NCBI GenBank assembly: GCA_002368665.1
Contig: DFEK01000011.1
Coordinates: 132,881-196,880 of the forward strand
Reading direction: 5' to 3'
DNA length: 64,000 nucleotides
From: Lachnospiraceae bacterium UBA3804
Lineage (GTDB): Bacteria; Bacillota; Clostridia; Lachnospirales; Lachnospiraceae
A program made the position numbers and the translations under genes. The notes under the pieces are model-generated. The model worked only from the letters and a program-made list of their open reading frames with translations, did no database searches and was not told the DNA's origin. This document shows, piece after piece, positions 25,978 to 35,054 of this stretch. Position 1 is the first letter of the stretch, and each line of letters opens with the position of its first letter.

Positions 25978-26751
25978 TTAAATAGTCTTCTCATAATTAC
26001 GCTTCTTCTGCAACCCATACCACATATTCCAGCAGGCGAACCAGAGTGCAACCGGAGCAGGCTTCTCATCACAGATATGGAAGAGATCATAGTGACTCTT
26101 TAGCTTCTTGCTGAGTTTATCATGACTAATGCTCTTCTTCCGAATCCTGTACTTGGCAAGGTTCTCCTTCAGGAGATGTGCCTCTGTTCCAGCTTTCTTG
26201 TAAAGCTGTAATCTTATTGCATAGTCATTATTCTTCTTTATGTCTTTAATCTGAATCAACCCGAAATGCTTGGCACTGTACATCATGGTCAACTGCCCAA
26301 TGTAATCATAATTGTACATCTTCCGTTTGTTGACAACATCAGGCCCTGTCACATAGATGTTAAGTGGTTTGTCATCTACGTCAATCTTTTCATATTCTGT
26401 ATAAGAGAGAACGTATCCATGCTCTTTCATGAAGTTGAGCTGCTTCTCCAGCTTATCCGGTGTCCACAGATCATCTGAGTCAAGGAAAGCAATCCACTCT
26501 CCCCGAGCCTCACGCATAGCTTTATTACGAGCCAGAGCAGCACCGCTGTTCTTATCATTGTGAAGATATTTAACTCGTTTATCAGACAGGAATGATGCCA
26601 CAACCTCGTCCGTATTGTCAGTAGAACAGTCATCCACAATGAGGAGCTCCCAGTTTTTATAAGTCTGATCAATCACACATTGAATAGATTCAGCTATAAA
26701 CTTCGCCGTATTCCATGACGGCATAATAATAGATACCAGCCCTTCTACCAT
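25978..26751 (-). CDS. GT2 family glycosyltransferase
   Basis: 257 residues, GT-A fold. The N-terminus LVSIIMPSWNTAKFIAESIQCVIDQTYKNWELLIVDDCSTDNT and the DSDD metal motif in GEWIAFLDSDDLW are typical of GT2 enzymes. The start follows AGGAGG with 5 nt spacing. It lies between the initiating transferase and alr. Confidence 0.9.
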   Translation of the reverse strand: MVEGLVSIIMPSWNTAKFIAESIQCVIDQTYKNWELLIVDDCSTDNTDEVVASFLSDKRVKYLHNDKNSGAALARNKAMREARGEWIAFLDSDDLWTPDKLEKQLNFMKEHGYVLSYTEYEKIDVDDKPLNIYVTGPDVVNKRKMYNYDYIGQLTMMYSAKHFGLIQIKDIKKNNDYAIRLQLYKKAGTEAHLLKENLAKYRIRKKSISHDKLSKKLKSHYDLFHICDEKPAPVALWFACWNMWYGLQKKRNYEKTI

Positions 26752-26763
26752 GTGGACCTCCTC

Positions 26764-27456
26764 TCAGTTATAGTCTTTTCCAAGAACAGCAAATACTGTG
26801 CGGAACATCGTCAGTATTTCTCTCAGAAAGCAGAATCTCCTGATGCTCTCCAAATTCCAGACCATTTTTGCCGGTAACACTTGTTCCATATACACCTTAT
26901 CAACATCTGCTGCATCCAGTAGTTTTGCCTCGTCCTTATATCTGATACTGGCTTCAGATGTAATACCCGCTGGCATTAACAGCGTAGCATAATACTCGGG
27001 TTTATACTGTTCAACATATTTAACTGCTTCTGGTCTTGTACCAACGAAGCTCATATCACCAGAAATAACGTCAAGCACCTGGGGAAGTTCATCAAGCCTT
27101 AAACTTCTCAGTTTCTTCCCCACTTTCGTGATTCGAGGATCTTCACCAACCGTAACCGTCGTTCCAATCTTGTCAGCATTCACTACCATGGTACGGAATT
27201 TATGAATTCTAAAATGCTTACCATATGTAGTTACACGCTCTTGGCGATAGAATACTGGGCCAGGATCTTCTTTTTTGATTAGTAAAGCTATAATCACCAT
27301 CGGGATGGCCAGGATTACAAGGAGAATAAGAGCCACGAAGAGATCAAAGCACCTTTTAAGAACTAGCTGTCCTCGTCTTTTGTTTAGAATCTCCCAATAT
27401 GGTCTGACCTCATCCACACGCATGAAGTCTGGGAGGTCATCCCACTTTTTCAGCAT
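26764..27456 (-). CDS. Initiating undecaprenyl-phosphate sugar transferase
   Basis: 230 residues, one N-terminal hydrophobic segment (LFVALILLVILAIPMVIIALLI) followed by the bacterial sugar transferase domain: DPGPVFYRQERVTTYGKHFRIHKFRTM, LRSLRLDELPQVLDVISGDMSFVGTRP. It transfers sugar-1-phosphate from UDP-sugar to undecaprenyl phosphate to start repeat-unit synthesis. It overlaps the DegT aminotransferase gene by 7 nt, suggesting the initiating sugar is the amino sugar made by that enzyme. Confidence 0.9.
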   Translation of the reverse strand: MLKKWDDLPDFMRVDEVRPYWEILNKRRGQLVLKRCFDLFVALILLVILAIPMVIIALLIKKEDPGPVFYRQERVTTYGKHFRIHKFRTMVVNADKIGTTVTVGEDPRITKVGKKLRSLRLDELPQVLDVISGDMSFVGTRPEAVKYVEQYKPEYYATLLMPAGITSEASIRYKDEAKLLDAADVDKVYMEQVLPAKMVWNLESIRRFCFLREILTMFRTVFAVLGKDYN

Positions 27457-28811
27457 GCTTTGACCTCTTTCACTACTTCCTTCAATGTCTCACACACATA
27501 ATCTACGTCTTCGTCGCTTAACAGCGTATGGAACGGAAGCGTGATCAGGTTGTGATAATAGTCATAACTATTCGGGTACGCAGAGCAATCCTTGCCATAT
27601 GCAGTCATCATCGGCAATGGTTTATAATGGACGTTTGTTGCCACACCACGCTCTGCCATCTTCTCGATGATCTCATTTCTCTGCTCTACCGTTATCCCAG
27701 GCACGCGGATCAGATAAAGATGATTCGAGCTATCCATAAACTCCGTATGATGCACCATGTGGCTTATATCCAGCTCTGCGCACACAGCATCGTATTTCTT
27801 CATCATCTCAACCCGGCGCTCCAGTAACCTGAGATAACGATCCAGCTGGCGCAGGCCAATGGCAGCCATGATATCCGTCATGTTGCACTTGTACCAAGGC
27901 CCGATGATGTCATATTCCCAGGCACCGATCTTTGTCTTTGCAAGAGCGTCCTTATTCTGCCCGTGCAGGGACAGAAGCTGGTACATCTTATAAATCTCAG
28001 TACTTTCAATCCCGTCAAGAGGCAGCCAAGTAGATGCTCCCCCTTCTGCGGTAGTAAAATTTTTCACCGCATGGAAGCTATAGGATGTAAAATCTGCTAT
28101 CTCGCCGCAGTACTTTCTTTCAGGTTTTTCGAGCTTTCCGGCACCTGTTCTGCTCACGATACGGCTTGCACCGAGGCTGTGAGCACAGTCAGCCACAACA
28201 GCTACACGGCCGATAGCGTGCTGAATTCTACTGCTCAGATCTGCGAGAGGATTCGAGTGATCGTCCATAGGCTGGAAGATGGAGCGTTTCCTCTCCACAA
28301 TTTCAAAGATCCAATCATAGTCACAAACGAGACCGCCAAGATCCACAGTGATGATCGCTTTGGTCTTCTCCGTGATAGCTGCTTCCAGGGCGTCATAATC
28401 CATCTCCGGCATATGGGTGATAGGATCGCCGTCTTTCTGGATGTCCACAAACTTCACTGTCGCTCCGCAGTGGATCGCTGCACTAGCACTTGCTGTGTAT
28501 GTATAGGCGGGAACGATGACCTCATCACCCTCACGGACACCAAGGATGCGGAGGTTCAGCTCTTCCGCTGCCGTTGCGCTGTTCAGGCACACAACCCTCT
28601 GGCTGTACTTTTTGATGGCTTCATTTGTGGTGCAGTCAACATCCGTTTTTCCTGTTTCGATATAAGCAGCCAAACGGCACTCCAGCATTTTGGTGCGCAG
28701 GCCAGTGGTAATCCATCCAGAGCGAAGTGCTTCAGTCACTTCAGCAATTTCAAGCTCAGAAATATCAGGCGGGCTAAAAGAAATGGTACGCTTCGCAGTA
28801 ACTTCACTCAT
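27450..28811 (-). CDS. DegT/DnrJ/EryC1/StrS sugar aminotransferase
   Basis: 453 residues from the ATG at 28811, chosen for GGGGAG upstream; an in-frame ATG at 28829 has no good box. Family blocks: FSPPDISELEIAEVTEALRSGWIT, VVCLNSATAAEELNL, GDEVIVPAYTYTASASAAIHCGATVKFVDI, the PLP lysine in SFHAVKNFTTAEGG, and KPLP near the C-terminus. It aminates a 4-keto nucleotide sugar. With the CapD-type 4,6-dehydratase at 30741-32738 it would make a 4-amino-4,6-dideoxy sugar (for example a QuiNAc4N-type precursor). It is ~70 residues longer than typical members, with an insert around 180-215. Confidence 0.88.
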   Translation of the reverse strand: MSEVTAKRTISFSPPDISELEIAEVTEALRSGWITTGLRTKMLECRLAAYIETGKTDVDCTTNEAIKKYSQRVVCLNSATAAEELNLRILGVREGDEVIVPAYTYTASASAAIHCGATVKFVDIQKDGDPITHMPEMDYDALEAAITEKTKAIITVDLGGLVCDYDWIFEIVERKRSIFQPMDDHSNPLADLSSRIQHAIGRVAVVADCAHSLGASRIVSRTGAGKLEKPERKYCGEIADFTSYSFHAVKNFTTAEGGASTWLPLDGIESTEIYKMYQLLSLHGQNKDALAKTKIGAWEYDIIGPWYKCNMTDIMAAIGLRQLDRYLRLLERRVEMMKKYDAVCAELDISHMVHHTEFMDSSNHLYLIRVPGITVEQRNEIIEKMAERGVATNVHYKPLPMMTAYGKDCSAYPNSYDYYHNLITLPFHTLLSDEDVDYVCETLKEVVKEVKAC

Positions 28812-28893
28812 TTTGATTGGTCTCCCCATTTAAGAATTTTCATTTCACACAAGAATTATCTTTTCACACGTGGTTGGAACCGCGCAGTCACAT

Positions 28894-29052
28894 TCAAAAG
28901 AGTCTTGACTCTTCGCTAAAACAGACCATATGTGGTACGTTATTTATCACCATCTGCTTCTGATAATCATTCAGATTTTGATTAGACAGAATTGCTTGCT
29001 TTAATGCAGACTTGATAGCTTCGTGTTGCATTCTTTCTTGTTCTGTAATCAT
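28894..29052 (-). CDS. Small unknown protein (52 aa)
   Basis: From ATG at 29052 the frame reads MITEQERMQHEAIKSALKQA and ends SEESRLF. A GAGGTG box lies seven nucleotides upstream. The chain is charged and helical with no membrane segment or motif I know. It sits between the P-loop gene and the DegT gene on the same strand. Confidence 0.5.
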   Translation of the reverse strand: MITEQERMQHEAIKSALKQAILSNQNLNDYQKQMVINNVPHMVCFSEESRLF

Positions 29053-29230
29053 TGGCATTCACCTCAGTAGCATTGCCGGATTCCCCAGATATTTCCAAAT
29101 CACAACATCATAGTATACAAAAAATTCGGATCCGCCATCTCCGGTATCGCTGTCGCCAGGTCAACCCCTGCATCTTTTGCCGATACTCCGCAGTGGATGA
29201 TTCTCTCATACCTTACGTTTTTTACTCTGT
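29053..29230 (-). other. Gap with a possible decayed reading frame
   Basis: On the minus strand a frame reads RIIHCGVSAKDAGVDLATAI, then a stop near 29110; another frame picks up with YYDVVIWKYLGNPAMLLR up to 29068. The two halves look like one protein-coding sequence broken by a small shift. I cannot name it. Confidence 0.25.
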
Positions 29231-30199
29231 TCAGTTTCTATCTGGAAGAATTGCTTCCGGCATAACTGTCGCAATCTTAGCAATAGCGCTTTCTGTTTTG
29301 TAATTTTCCGCAAGCTTTACCTTACTGTATTGGAAGATTGTATTGCGGGTTATATCCGAAAGGTATGAACTGTAAAATTCCTCCCAACTCATATATTGCT
29401 TACTGTCCGCATACAAATAAGTCTCTTCTATGACTGCCTTCGGTACATCTATTAGTCCGGCACTTAAGATCAGAAATTCGAAAGATTCCGGTGCATACAG
29501 AGTACAATTTGCATGACCCGTTTCCAAATATCGAATGACTTTCCCTATCTCCGAGCCAAAGGCAGCACCATCTACTATAGCCAATACTGTTTTGTCTTGA
29601 ACTCCTCGAATGTTATCGTAGACATTACTCTTTCCATGGGCAGAAATGCACCTACCACCGTAAAGCATATTGAAGTATTCGTATCCGGAATTGGAATCTT
29701 CTGTAATGACCGTCTCCGGCTCTTTTATTCCATGAATATCAAGATGATACAGCTTGTACATCTCGTTATAGATACGTTTGTATGTTTTATATTTCTGCGT
29801 ATCCGACACATTCTTGAGTCCATAAATCTCATCCACACTGTACGGGAGCTGGCTTAATGCGTCCCTTGAAACGATTACAAAATAATTATCGGATCCTTTG
29901 ACCAATTCCGCAAACTTTTGCGAACGAAGGAAAACAGCCGTTTCATCTATGAAAACAATCTGATTACTCATGGAAGAAAGTCGTAATTCCCAGTCAACCG
30001 CTGTGAGCACTGTGCATTTCAAATCGCAAATCAGGGTGATTCCGGAAGAAGTTCCGTTCGCTTCATGCTCCTGAATCAGCCGTATCAGTTCTGTTTTCCC
30101 TGTTGCGCTATTTCCCTGAAGAATAGTGATATTTCGTTTTATCGACAGAAAGTAATGAACCTTGTTATTATATACTTCTATCTCATACTTCCCTATCAT
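29231..30199 (-). CDS. P-loop protein of unknown function
   Basis: 322 residues. A Walker A motif GNSATGKTELIRLI lies at ~29-42 after a beta-rich start (KYEIEVYNNKVHYFLSIKRN), and a Walker B-like strand IVFIDETAVFL at ~83-93, followed by YFVIVSRDALSQLPYSVDEIYGL, like a small AAA/ABC-type ATPase. The C-terminal part, TVLAIVDGAAFGSEIGKVIRYLE, resembles a Toprim-like or receiver strand but I would not name it. The start follows AGAGGAA. It is 12 nt downstream of the DUF4869 gene; the pair is probably a functional unit set inside the capsule locus. Confidence 0.7.
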   Translation of the reverse strand: MIGKYEIEVYNNKVHYFLSIKRNITILQGNSATGKTELIRLIQEHEANGTSSGITLICDLKCTVLTAVDWELRLSSMSNQIVFIDETAVFLRSQKFAELVKGSDNYFVIVSRDALSQLPYSVDEIYGLKNVSDTQKYKTYKRIYNEMYKLYHLDIHGIKEPETVITEDSNSGYEYFNMLYGGRCISAHGKSNVYDNIRGVQDKTVLAIVDGAAFGSEIGKVIRYLETGHANCTLYAPESFEFLILSAGLIDVPKAVIEETYLYADSKQYMSWEEFYSSYLSDITRNTIFQYSKVKLAENYKTESAIAKIATVMPEAILPDRN

Positions 30200-30211
30200 A
30201 CAAATTCCTCT

Positions 30212-30661
30212 TTACAGCAAATGACAATCCAATACCGCTTCACTCAATTCTTTCATCGTATGAACGACTTGATGAAGATTTACAATTTCAATGTCAAATC
30301 TTTCTTTTCCAAAGTCCATCAGATATCCTAATCTGATCGTCAGATCCTTTCTCTGCCCTATTTTCAAAATCCATGGTGCGCAATTGTCTCCACAGGCGGA
30401 TGCGTTAAAGATGTGATCCGAATCATTATTCATAAGAATTAATGTTTTAACGCCGCCTGAAAGCCGTTCAGTTGGGATTGCGCCAAGGAATGGACTGTCA
30501 ATCAATCTCGGCCCAACGACATCGGAACCATCGATATCTTTAATCATTTGTTCGGAGAATGAATCTGTAATCCATTCATCCTTGTAGCTGTTATTAAAGA
30601 ATACATCCGGATTAAAAATATATTTCTCGGAATCAATATCTCCATAATATATTTTCAGCAT
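30212..30661 (-). CDS. DUF4869 family protein
   Basis: 149 residues. The sequence MLKIYYGDIDSEKYIFNPDVFFNN, YKDEWITDSFSEQMIKDIDGSDVVGPRLIDSPFLG and GGVKTLILMNNDSDHIFNAS, GDNCAPWILKIGQRKDLTI match what I know of DUF4869, a family of unknown function found mainly in Clostridia. The conserved CGDNC pair might bind metal. Start follows AGAGG. It is paired with the P-loop protein downstream. No direct link with polysaccharide synthesis is visible. Confidence 0.75.
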   Translation of the reverse strand: MLKIYYGDIDSEKYIFNPDVFFNNSYKDEWITDSFSEQMIKDIDGSDVVGPRLIDSPFLGAIPTERLSGGVKTLILMNNDSDHIFNASACGDNCAPWILKIGQRKDLTIRLGYLMDFGKERFDIEIVNLHQVVHTMKELSEAVLDCHLL

Positions 30662-30685
30662 AACGCTTTACCTCTTTGTGAATAC

Positions 30686-30730
30686 TTTCTTCCCTTAGTG
30701 TTTTATTCGAGCTTTTCTTCCCTTAGCGTT
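30686..30730. repeat. Two 17-bp direct repeats upstream of DUF4869
   Basis: The unit TTTCTTCCCTTAGYGTT occurs at 30686-30702 and 30714-30730 with one mismatch and a 28-bp period. It lies in the gap between the capD-like gene and the DUF4869 gene. On the minus strand it reads AACRCTAAGGGAAGAAA, so each unit holds a ribosome-binding-like AAGGGAAG. Confidence 0.6.
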
Positions 30731-30740
30731 ATTTTCTTTC

Positions 30741-32738
30741 TCATTCTGCCTTCTCTTCCGACGCTCCTGCAGTTCCCCCCGGATGATATGTACTTACCAC
30801 CCTCTGCATATACTCCCTGATGTCATCTTTGTTCCGATATGCCACATCCATCAGTTCCTTCAACTGACCTAAGAATTCTTCGATATCGAAGGGAATCGGA
30901 CAGCCGATGAAAATCTTATTATTCGGAGACTTCTTAAGCCCCTCCTCCGCCATCAGTTTCTCTTCATAGAGTTTCTCTCCGGGGCGAAGGCCGGTATATT
31001 CGATCTTGATATCCACATCCGGTTTGTGACCGGAAAGCTTGATTAAGTTTCTGGCAAGAGTATCGATTTTTACTTCCGTTCCCATATCAAGGACGAAAAT
31101 CTCACCACCCTTTGCATAGGTTCCCGCAAGCATGACAAGACCGACTGCTTCCGGAATGGTCATGAAATATCTTACAATATCCGGATGAGTTACCGTAACC
31201 GGTCCTCCGTGTTCGATCTGCTTCTTAAAGAGCGGAATCACGGAACCGTTGCTTCCGAGAACATTTCCGAAGCGAACCGCTACAAACTCGGTCTTGATAT
31301 TCGTATAATCAATCTGTCCTAGTTTCTTTCCTGCGATGTCCGAATCATAATGGGTGAAAAGCTGTGGAATTTCTTCCGCTTTCCCCTCTTTGATCTTGGC
31401 ATCGAAGCTTTGAATGATCATCTCGCAAAGCCGTTTGGAAGCACCCATGATATTGGTGGGATTTACCGCTTTATCCGTGGAGATCAGGACAAAACGCTCG
31501 CATCCGTGTACCATGGCAGCAAAGGCTGTTTTATAAGTACCGATGGCATTATTCTTGATTGCCTCGTTGGGGGAATCCTCCATTAGAGGTACATGCTTAT
31601 GTGCCGCCGCATGATAAACCACCTGCGGATGATATGTTTCGAAAATCTGATACATCCTTCTGGAATCCCTTACCGATCCGATCAGAACTTCCAGGTTGAG
31701 TGTCGGATATTTCTCTTTCAGTTCCAGCTGGATATCATATGCATTATTCTCATATACATCGAAGATGATAAGCTGCTTCGGATTATGTTTCGCCACCTGT
31801 CTGCAAAGTTCGGACCCGATGGAACCGCCGCCGCCTGTTACCAGAATCACTTTGCCGTTAATGAAATCAAAGACATCCTGTTCATCCGTTTTGATCACAT
31901 CTCTGCCGAGCAGATCCTCGATGGAGACATCCTTCATGTTCTTTAGGGAAACCTGCCCCTTCACCAGCTGGTACATGCCGGGAAGCTGTTTCAATTCGCA
32001 TCCGGTCTCCTTGCATATATTGGAGATATCCCGTCTCGCATCCGCCTTTGCGGAAGGGATGGCAATATAAATCTTCTTAACCTGATATTTCTCGACATTG
32101 GCAAAAATATCATCCCTGCCTCCCACGATGGGAACACCTTCCATGAATCTTCCCCACTTATTGGGATTATCGTCAATAACGCAGACAACTTTTTCTTTCA
32201 GATCTTTGGTATTGCGGATATCACGAAGGATCATCTGTCCAGCGTCTCCGGCACCGATCAGCATGACATGCTCATAATCGCCGTCCTTATCCTGCGTAGT
32301 GGAACGAATATACAGGAGGAAGCGATAGGAGAATCGGATGCCGATGATCAATACTGCCTGAAAGAAAGCACCGCCCACATAAGTGGACAGGGGAAATCGA
32401 TCCATAACCAATGAAGTCACAATCGTATATAACGCAGAAGCAAGCACGGTGCCTGCCGCGAAACGAAACAATTCCGGGTAACTTGCATATCTCCACATAC
32501 TGCGGTACATCCGAAAGAGCCAGAAAAATCCGACTGCAAGGAATGCGTACGCCGATATGGAATAGACATAGGTCTGTAAGTATTTAAGCGGAATGGTCGA
32601 GAACTTACAGTCAAAACGGATCCAAAGCGCGATGAAATACGAAAGATGTATCGCCACGAAATCAAATGCGATCAACCCCAAAGCGATCAATGTCCAATGT
32701 TCTATTTTCTTCTTTTTTCTGCCTGTCTCTTTACTCAT
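30741..32738 (-). CDS. CapD/PglF-type UDP-sugar 4,6-dehydratase
   Basis: 665 residues. Four N-terminal hydrophobic segments (~15-130) anchor it in the membrane. A first Rossmann region follows (VMLIGAGDAGQMILRDI, ~155), then the catalytic SDR domain (ILVTGGGGSIGSELCRQ, ~298; STDKAVNPTNIMGASKRLCE). The methionine in place of the usual tyrosine in MGASK is characteristic of PglF/WbpM dehydratases, which make UDP-4-keto-6-deoxy-GlcNAc. This would supply the DegT aminotransferase. Length and order match the family. Confidence 0.88.
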   Translation of the reverse strand: MSKETGRKKKKIEHWTLIALGLIAFDFVAIHLSYFIALWIRFDCKFSTIPLKYLQTYVYSISAYAFLAVGFFWLFRMYRSMWRYASYPELFRFAAGTVLASALYTIVTSLVMDRFPLSTYVGGAFFQAVLIIGIRFSYRFLLYIRSTTQDKDGDYEHVMLIGAGDAGQMILRDIRNTKDLKEKVVCVIDDNPNKWGRFMEGVPIVGGRDDIFANVEKYQVKKIYIAIPSAKADARRDISNICKETGCELKQLPGMYQLVKGQVSLKNMKDVSIEDLLGRDVIKTDEQDVFDFINGKVILVTGGGGSIGSELCRQVAKHNPKQLIIFDVYENNAYDIQLELKEKYPTLNLEVLIGSVRDSRRMYQIFETYHPQVVYHAAAHKHVPLMEDSPNEAIKNNAIGTYKTAFAAMVHGCERFVLISTDKAVNPTNIMGASKRLCEMIIQSFDAKIKEGKAEEIPQLFTHYDSDIAGKKLGQIDYTNIKTEFVAVRFGNVLGSNGSVIPLFKKQIEHGGPVTVTHPDIVRYFMTIPEAVGLVMLAGTYAKGGEIFVLDMGTEVKIDTLARNLIKLSGHKPDVDIKIEYTGLRPGEKLYEEKLMAEEGLKKSPNNKIFIGCPIPFDIEEFLGQLKELMDVAYRNKDDIREYMQRVVSTYHPGGTAGASEEKAE

Positions 32739-32832
32739 ATATCTGTTTTTTCGGCCTTTGGTACCTTCGTCCCGTAATCTCGATGACTTATTTCCCGCAC
32801 TGCTGTTTTACCGTAAATTGCCTTGAGATTTA

Positions 32833-33555
32833 CTATCTGTCACTTTCGTTTCCGTAATAATTTCCATAATACTTACCATAGTACTTACCGTAATATTTTC
32901 CGTAGTACTTGCCGTAATAGCCCTTGCCTTTGGCTTCAATCTTATTTAAAACACAGCCTAAAAGCTTGCAGCCGGCCACTTCCAGCTGTTCCTTGGCTTT
33001 TTTTACAATGCGGTAGGAGATATCGCCGCTGCCGATAACCAAAATTCCACCATCACATTTTCTGGAAATAATAGCAGCATCGATTACACTTCCAACAGGA
33101 GGTGCATCAATAATAATCATATCGAAATTTGCCTTGGCATCTTCCACAAACTCATTGAAACGATCACTGATCAGAAGTTCACTGGGGTTAGGCGGAACCG
33201 GTCCTGAAAATACCAGATAAAGATTGGGGATATCTGTCTCACAGATAACCTCTTCGAAGGTATTCTTTCCTACAAGGAAATGAGAGAACCCATATTTCAC
33301 ACGGCCACTCTTATAACGGCTCTTAAGCACCGACTTTCGAAGATCAGCATCCACGAAAAGAACTCTCTTTCCGGCTTCTGCAAAGGAACATGCGCAATCA
33401 AAACTTACCGTACTCTTTCCTTCATTTGGAATCGTACTTGTAAAGAAAATGGTTTGGATATGACTTCCCGAAAATTCTATATTGGTTCTTAAGGTTTTGA
33501 AGGCTTCCTTGGAACGAAAGTCCAATTCATCCTGCTGAATTGATAATTCCTGCAT
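32833..33555 (-). CDS. cpsD: CpsD/CapB tyrosine kinase (BY-kinase)
   Basis: 240 residues. Walker A SNEGKST-type motif is TIPNEGKSTVSFD (~41-53), Walker A' is LFVDADLRKS, and Walker B is MIIIDAPPVGSVID. The C-terminus holds a tyrosine cluster built from repeated YYGK units (~212-236), the autophosphorylation site of BY-kinases. With CpsC it controls chain length and export of the polymer; CpsB removes the phosphates. The order cpsB-cpsC-cpsD is the usual one. The tyrosine count (12 in the cluster) is high for the family. Confidence 0.92.
   Translation of the reverse strand: MQELSIQQDELDFRSKEAFKTLRTNIEFSGSHIQTIFFTSTIPNEGKSTVSFDCACSFAEAGKRVLFVDADLRKSVLKSRYKSGRVKYGFSHFLVGKNTFEEVICETDIPNLYLVFSGPVPPNPSELLISDRFNEFVEDAKANFDMIIIDAPPVGSVIDAAIISRKCDGGILVIGSGDISYRIVKKAKEQLEVAGCKLLGCVLNKIEAKGKGYYGKYYGKYYGKYYGKYYGNYYGNESDR
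32850..32925 (-). repeat. Tandem 12-bp repeats coding for YYGK
   Basis: The 3' end of cpsD consists of five or more imperfect 12-bp units of the type TACTACGGAAAA (minus strand). Tandem coding repeats of this length can change copy number by slippage while keeping frame, changing the number of phospho-tyrosines. Confidence 0.75.
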
Positions 33556-33557
33556 TT

Positions 33558-34304
33558 CTATTTCCTCCTTGCCTTCTTACGTTTCTTCTTATCCGACTCA
33601 GTTCCATCAAACATAGGGATTGTTGCCAATGTTGTCATTCCCAAGTAACGTTCAATATCTTCACTGGTCTTAATTGAATCATCCAAGTAATAACGAATAA
33701 TGAGAATTGCGATAGTTATAACAGCACCAATCAAAAACCCAATTAGCGTGAACTTTCTTTTGGACGGCTCTACCGGCTGTTTGGGAAGATTCGCTTCCTC
33801 TACCACATTAACCGCTTCCAAATCCATGACTTCACGAAGGTGTATTGCCGCTACCTCACGAACCGCATTAGCAATATATTGTGCCCTCTCGGGATTTTCA
33901 TCTTTGACCGAGATACTGATAATACGCGTATCCTGCGTATTTCCAACAGAAATTTTGCCATTTAATGCCTCTGCGGTCTCTTTTAAATTACACTCATTAA
34001 CAACAGTCTCCAAAACAGTTCTGCTCTTAATAAGCTCCTTAAAGTCCTTGGTCAAATATGTAGCCAACTGGGTATCGCTTACAGTGACGGTATCTTTATC
34101 ATTGCTTTTATTCAAGATATACACCTTCGTCGTACTCTGATACTTCGGTGTCAGCACAAAAGCACTGATTGCAAACCCGATTGCCGCGGTAAGAAGTCCC
34201 ACGATTGCAATCAACCAAAACCAGTGGAACAAATAGGGGATGAGCTCTGCTAAGTTGATTTCAACTTCGCCATCCTGCTGTTGATTCTTTTTGTTCTCGT
34301 TCAT
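33558..34304 (-). CDS. cpsC: CpsC/YveK (Wzz-type) chain-length regulator
   Basis: 248 residues. A first membrane segment at ~30-50 (WFWLIAIVGLLTAAIGFAISAFVL), a periplasm-side coiled region, and a second membrane segment at ~190-207 (FTLIGFLIGAVITIAILIIRYYL) preceded by the proline-rich LPKQPVEPSKRK. This is the membrane activator of the CpsD kinase. It ends 3 nt before cpsD. Confidence 0.9.
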   Translation of the reverse strand: MNENKKNQQQDGEVEINLAELIPYLFHWFWLIAIVGLLTAAIGFAISAFVLTPKYQSTTKVYILNKSNDKDTVTVSDTQLATYLTKDFKELIKSRTVLETVVNECNLKETAEALNGKISVGNTQDTRIISISVKDENPERAQYIANAVREVAAIHLREVMDLEAVNVVEEANLPKQPVEPSKRKFTLIGFLIGAVITIAILIIRYYLDDSIKTSEDIERYLGMTTLATIPMFDGTESDKKKRKKARRK

Positions 34305-34305
34305 T

Positions 34306-35031
34306 TTACTCTCCTATGTTAAACATTTCCGCCGCATTCTTATAAAGAATCGCGTCAACATATTTTTCATCGTATTTGTTATACAGGTATTCGACACATT
34401 TCATCATCCTTGGAGCCCGGCTCTCATAGTGATGCGCATCCGTTCCAACGAAGTCGACAAGCCCTTGCTTTAGTAACTTCTTGCAGAACTGCTTCGTCCC
34501 GAATCCCTGGCTTCCGTCAATACTCGATGCATTCACCTGGATTAGTGCGCCCCTGCCCTTGATTTCTTCGATCAATCTCGGGTCTTTGCGAAGCGGAAGG
34601 AACCGTTCCACATGTGCAAGAACTGGATGAAGCCCAAGGCTTTGAACTGTCTCAACACCTCTCCGAATCCTGGCGTAATCGTCATCGGGATAGAACTCGA
34701 TGAGCAGGTAATTTGATCCGTTCATCGTATTGAGCTGACCTGCCTCAAATACCTCTTCCATGTCGGAGAAATACATCACTTCGTTTCCGCCCAAGATGGT
34801 TAAGTTCAGATCATTCTCATCCGCCAGCGCCTGTACGTCGGCTACGAGTTTTCGCACCGTAGCAGGTGATGCATTGTGATGCCCTTTCTTGAAATGCGGT
34901 GTAGCAAGCATATGTGTGATGCCTTCCTCTGTCGCAATCTGGATCATCTTCAGTGTCGTTTCCATCGACTGTGATCCGTCATCCACACCCGGAAGTATAT
35001 GATTGTGCATATCGATAACGTATTTCGCCAT
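34306..35031 (-). CDS. cpsB: CpsB/CapC PHP-type tyrosine phosphatase
   Basis: 241 residues from ATG at 35031, preferred to 35046 because AAGAGGT precedes it and 35046 overlaps the ribosome-binding region. PHP-domain metal motifs are visible: DMHNHILPGVDDGS at the N-terminus and FVGTDAHHYE near the C-terminus, with HVERFLPL between. It dephosphorylates the CpsD tyrosine cluster. It lies 2 nt before cpsC. Confidence 0.92.
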   Translation of the reverse strand: MAKYVIDMHNHILPGVDDGSQSMETTLKMIQIATEEGITHMLATPHFKKGHHNASPATVRKLVADVQALADENDLNLTILGGNEVMYFSDMEEVFEAGQLNTMNGSNYLLIEFYPDDDYARIRRGVETVQSLGLHPVLAHVERFLPLRKDPRLIEEIKGRGALIQVNASSIDGSQGFGTKQFCKKLLKQGLVDFVGTDAHHYESRAPRMMKCVEYLYNKYDEKYVDAILYKNAAEMFNIGE

Positions 35032-35054
35032 ATTACCTCTTAGCAAACAAAAAA

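Noticed and set aside
27963..28919. 318-codon plus-strand ORF opposite the DegT aminotransferase gene
   Set aside because: Antisense shadow; low-complexity and histidine/cysteine-rich with no domain.
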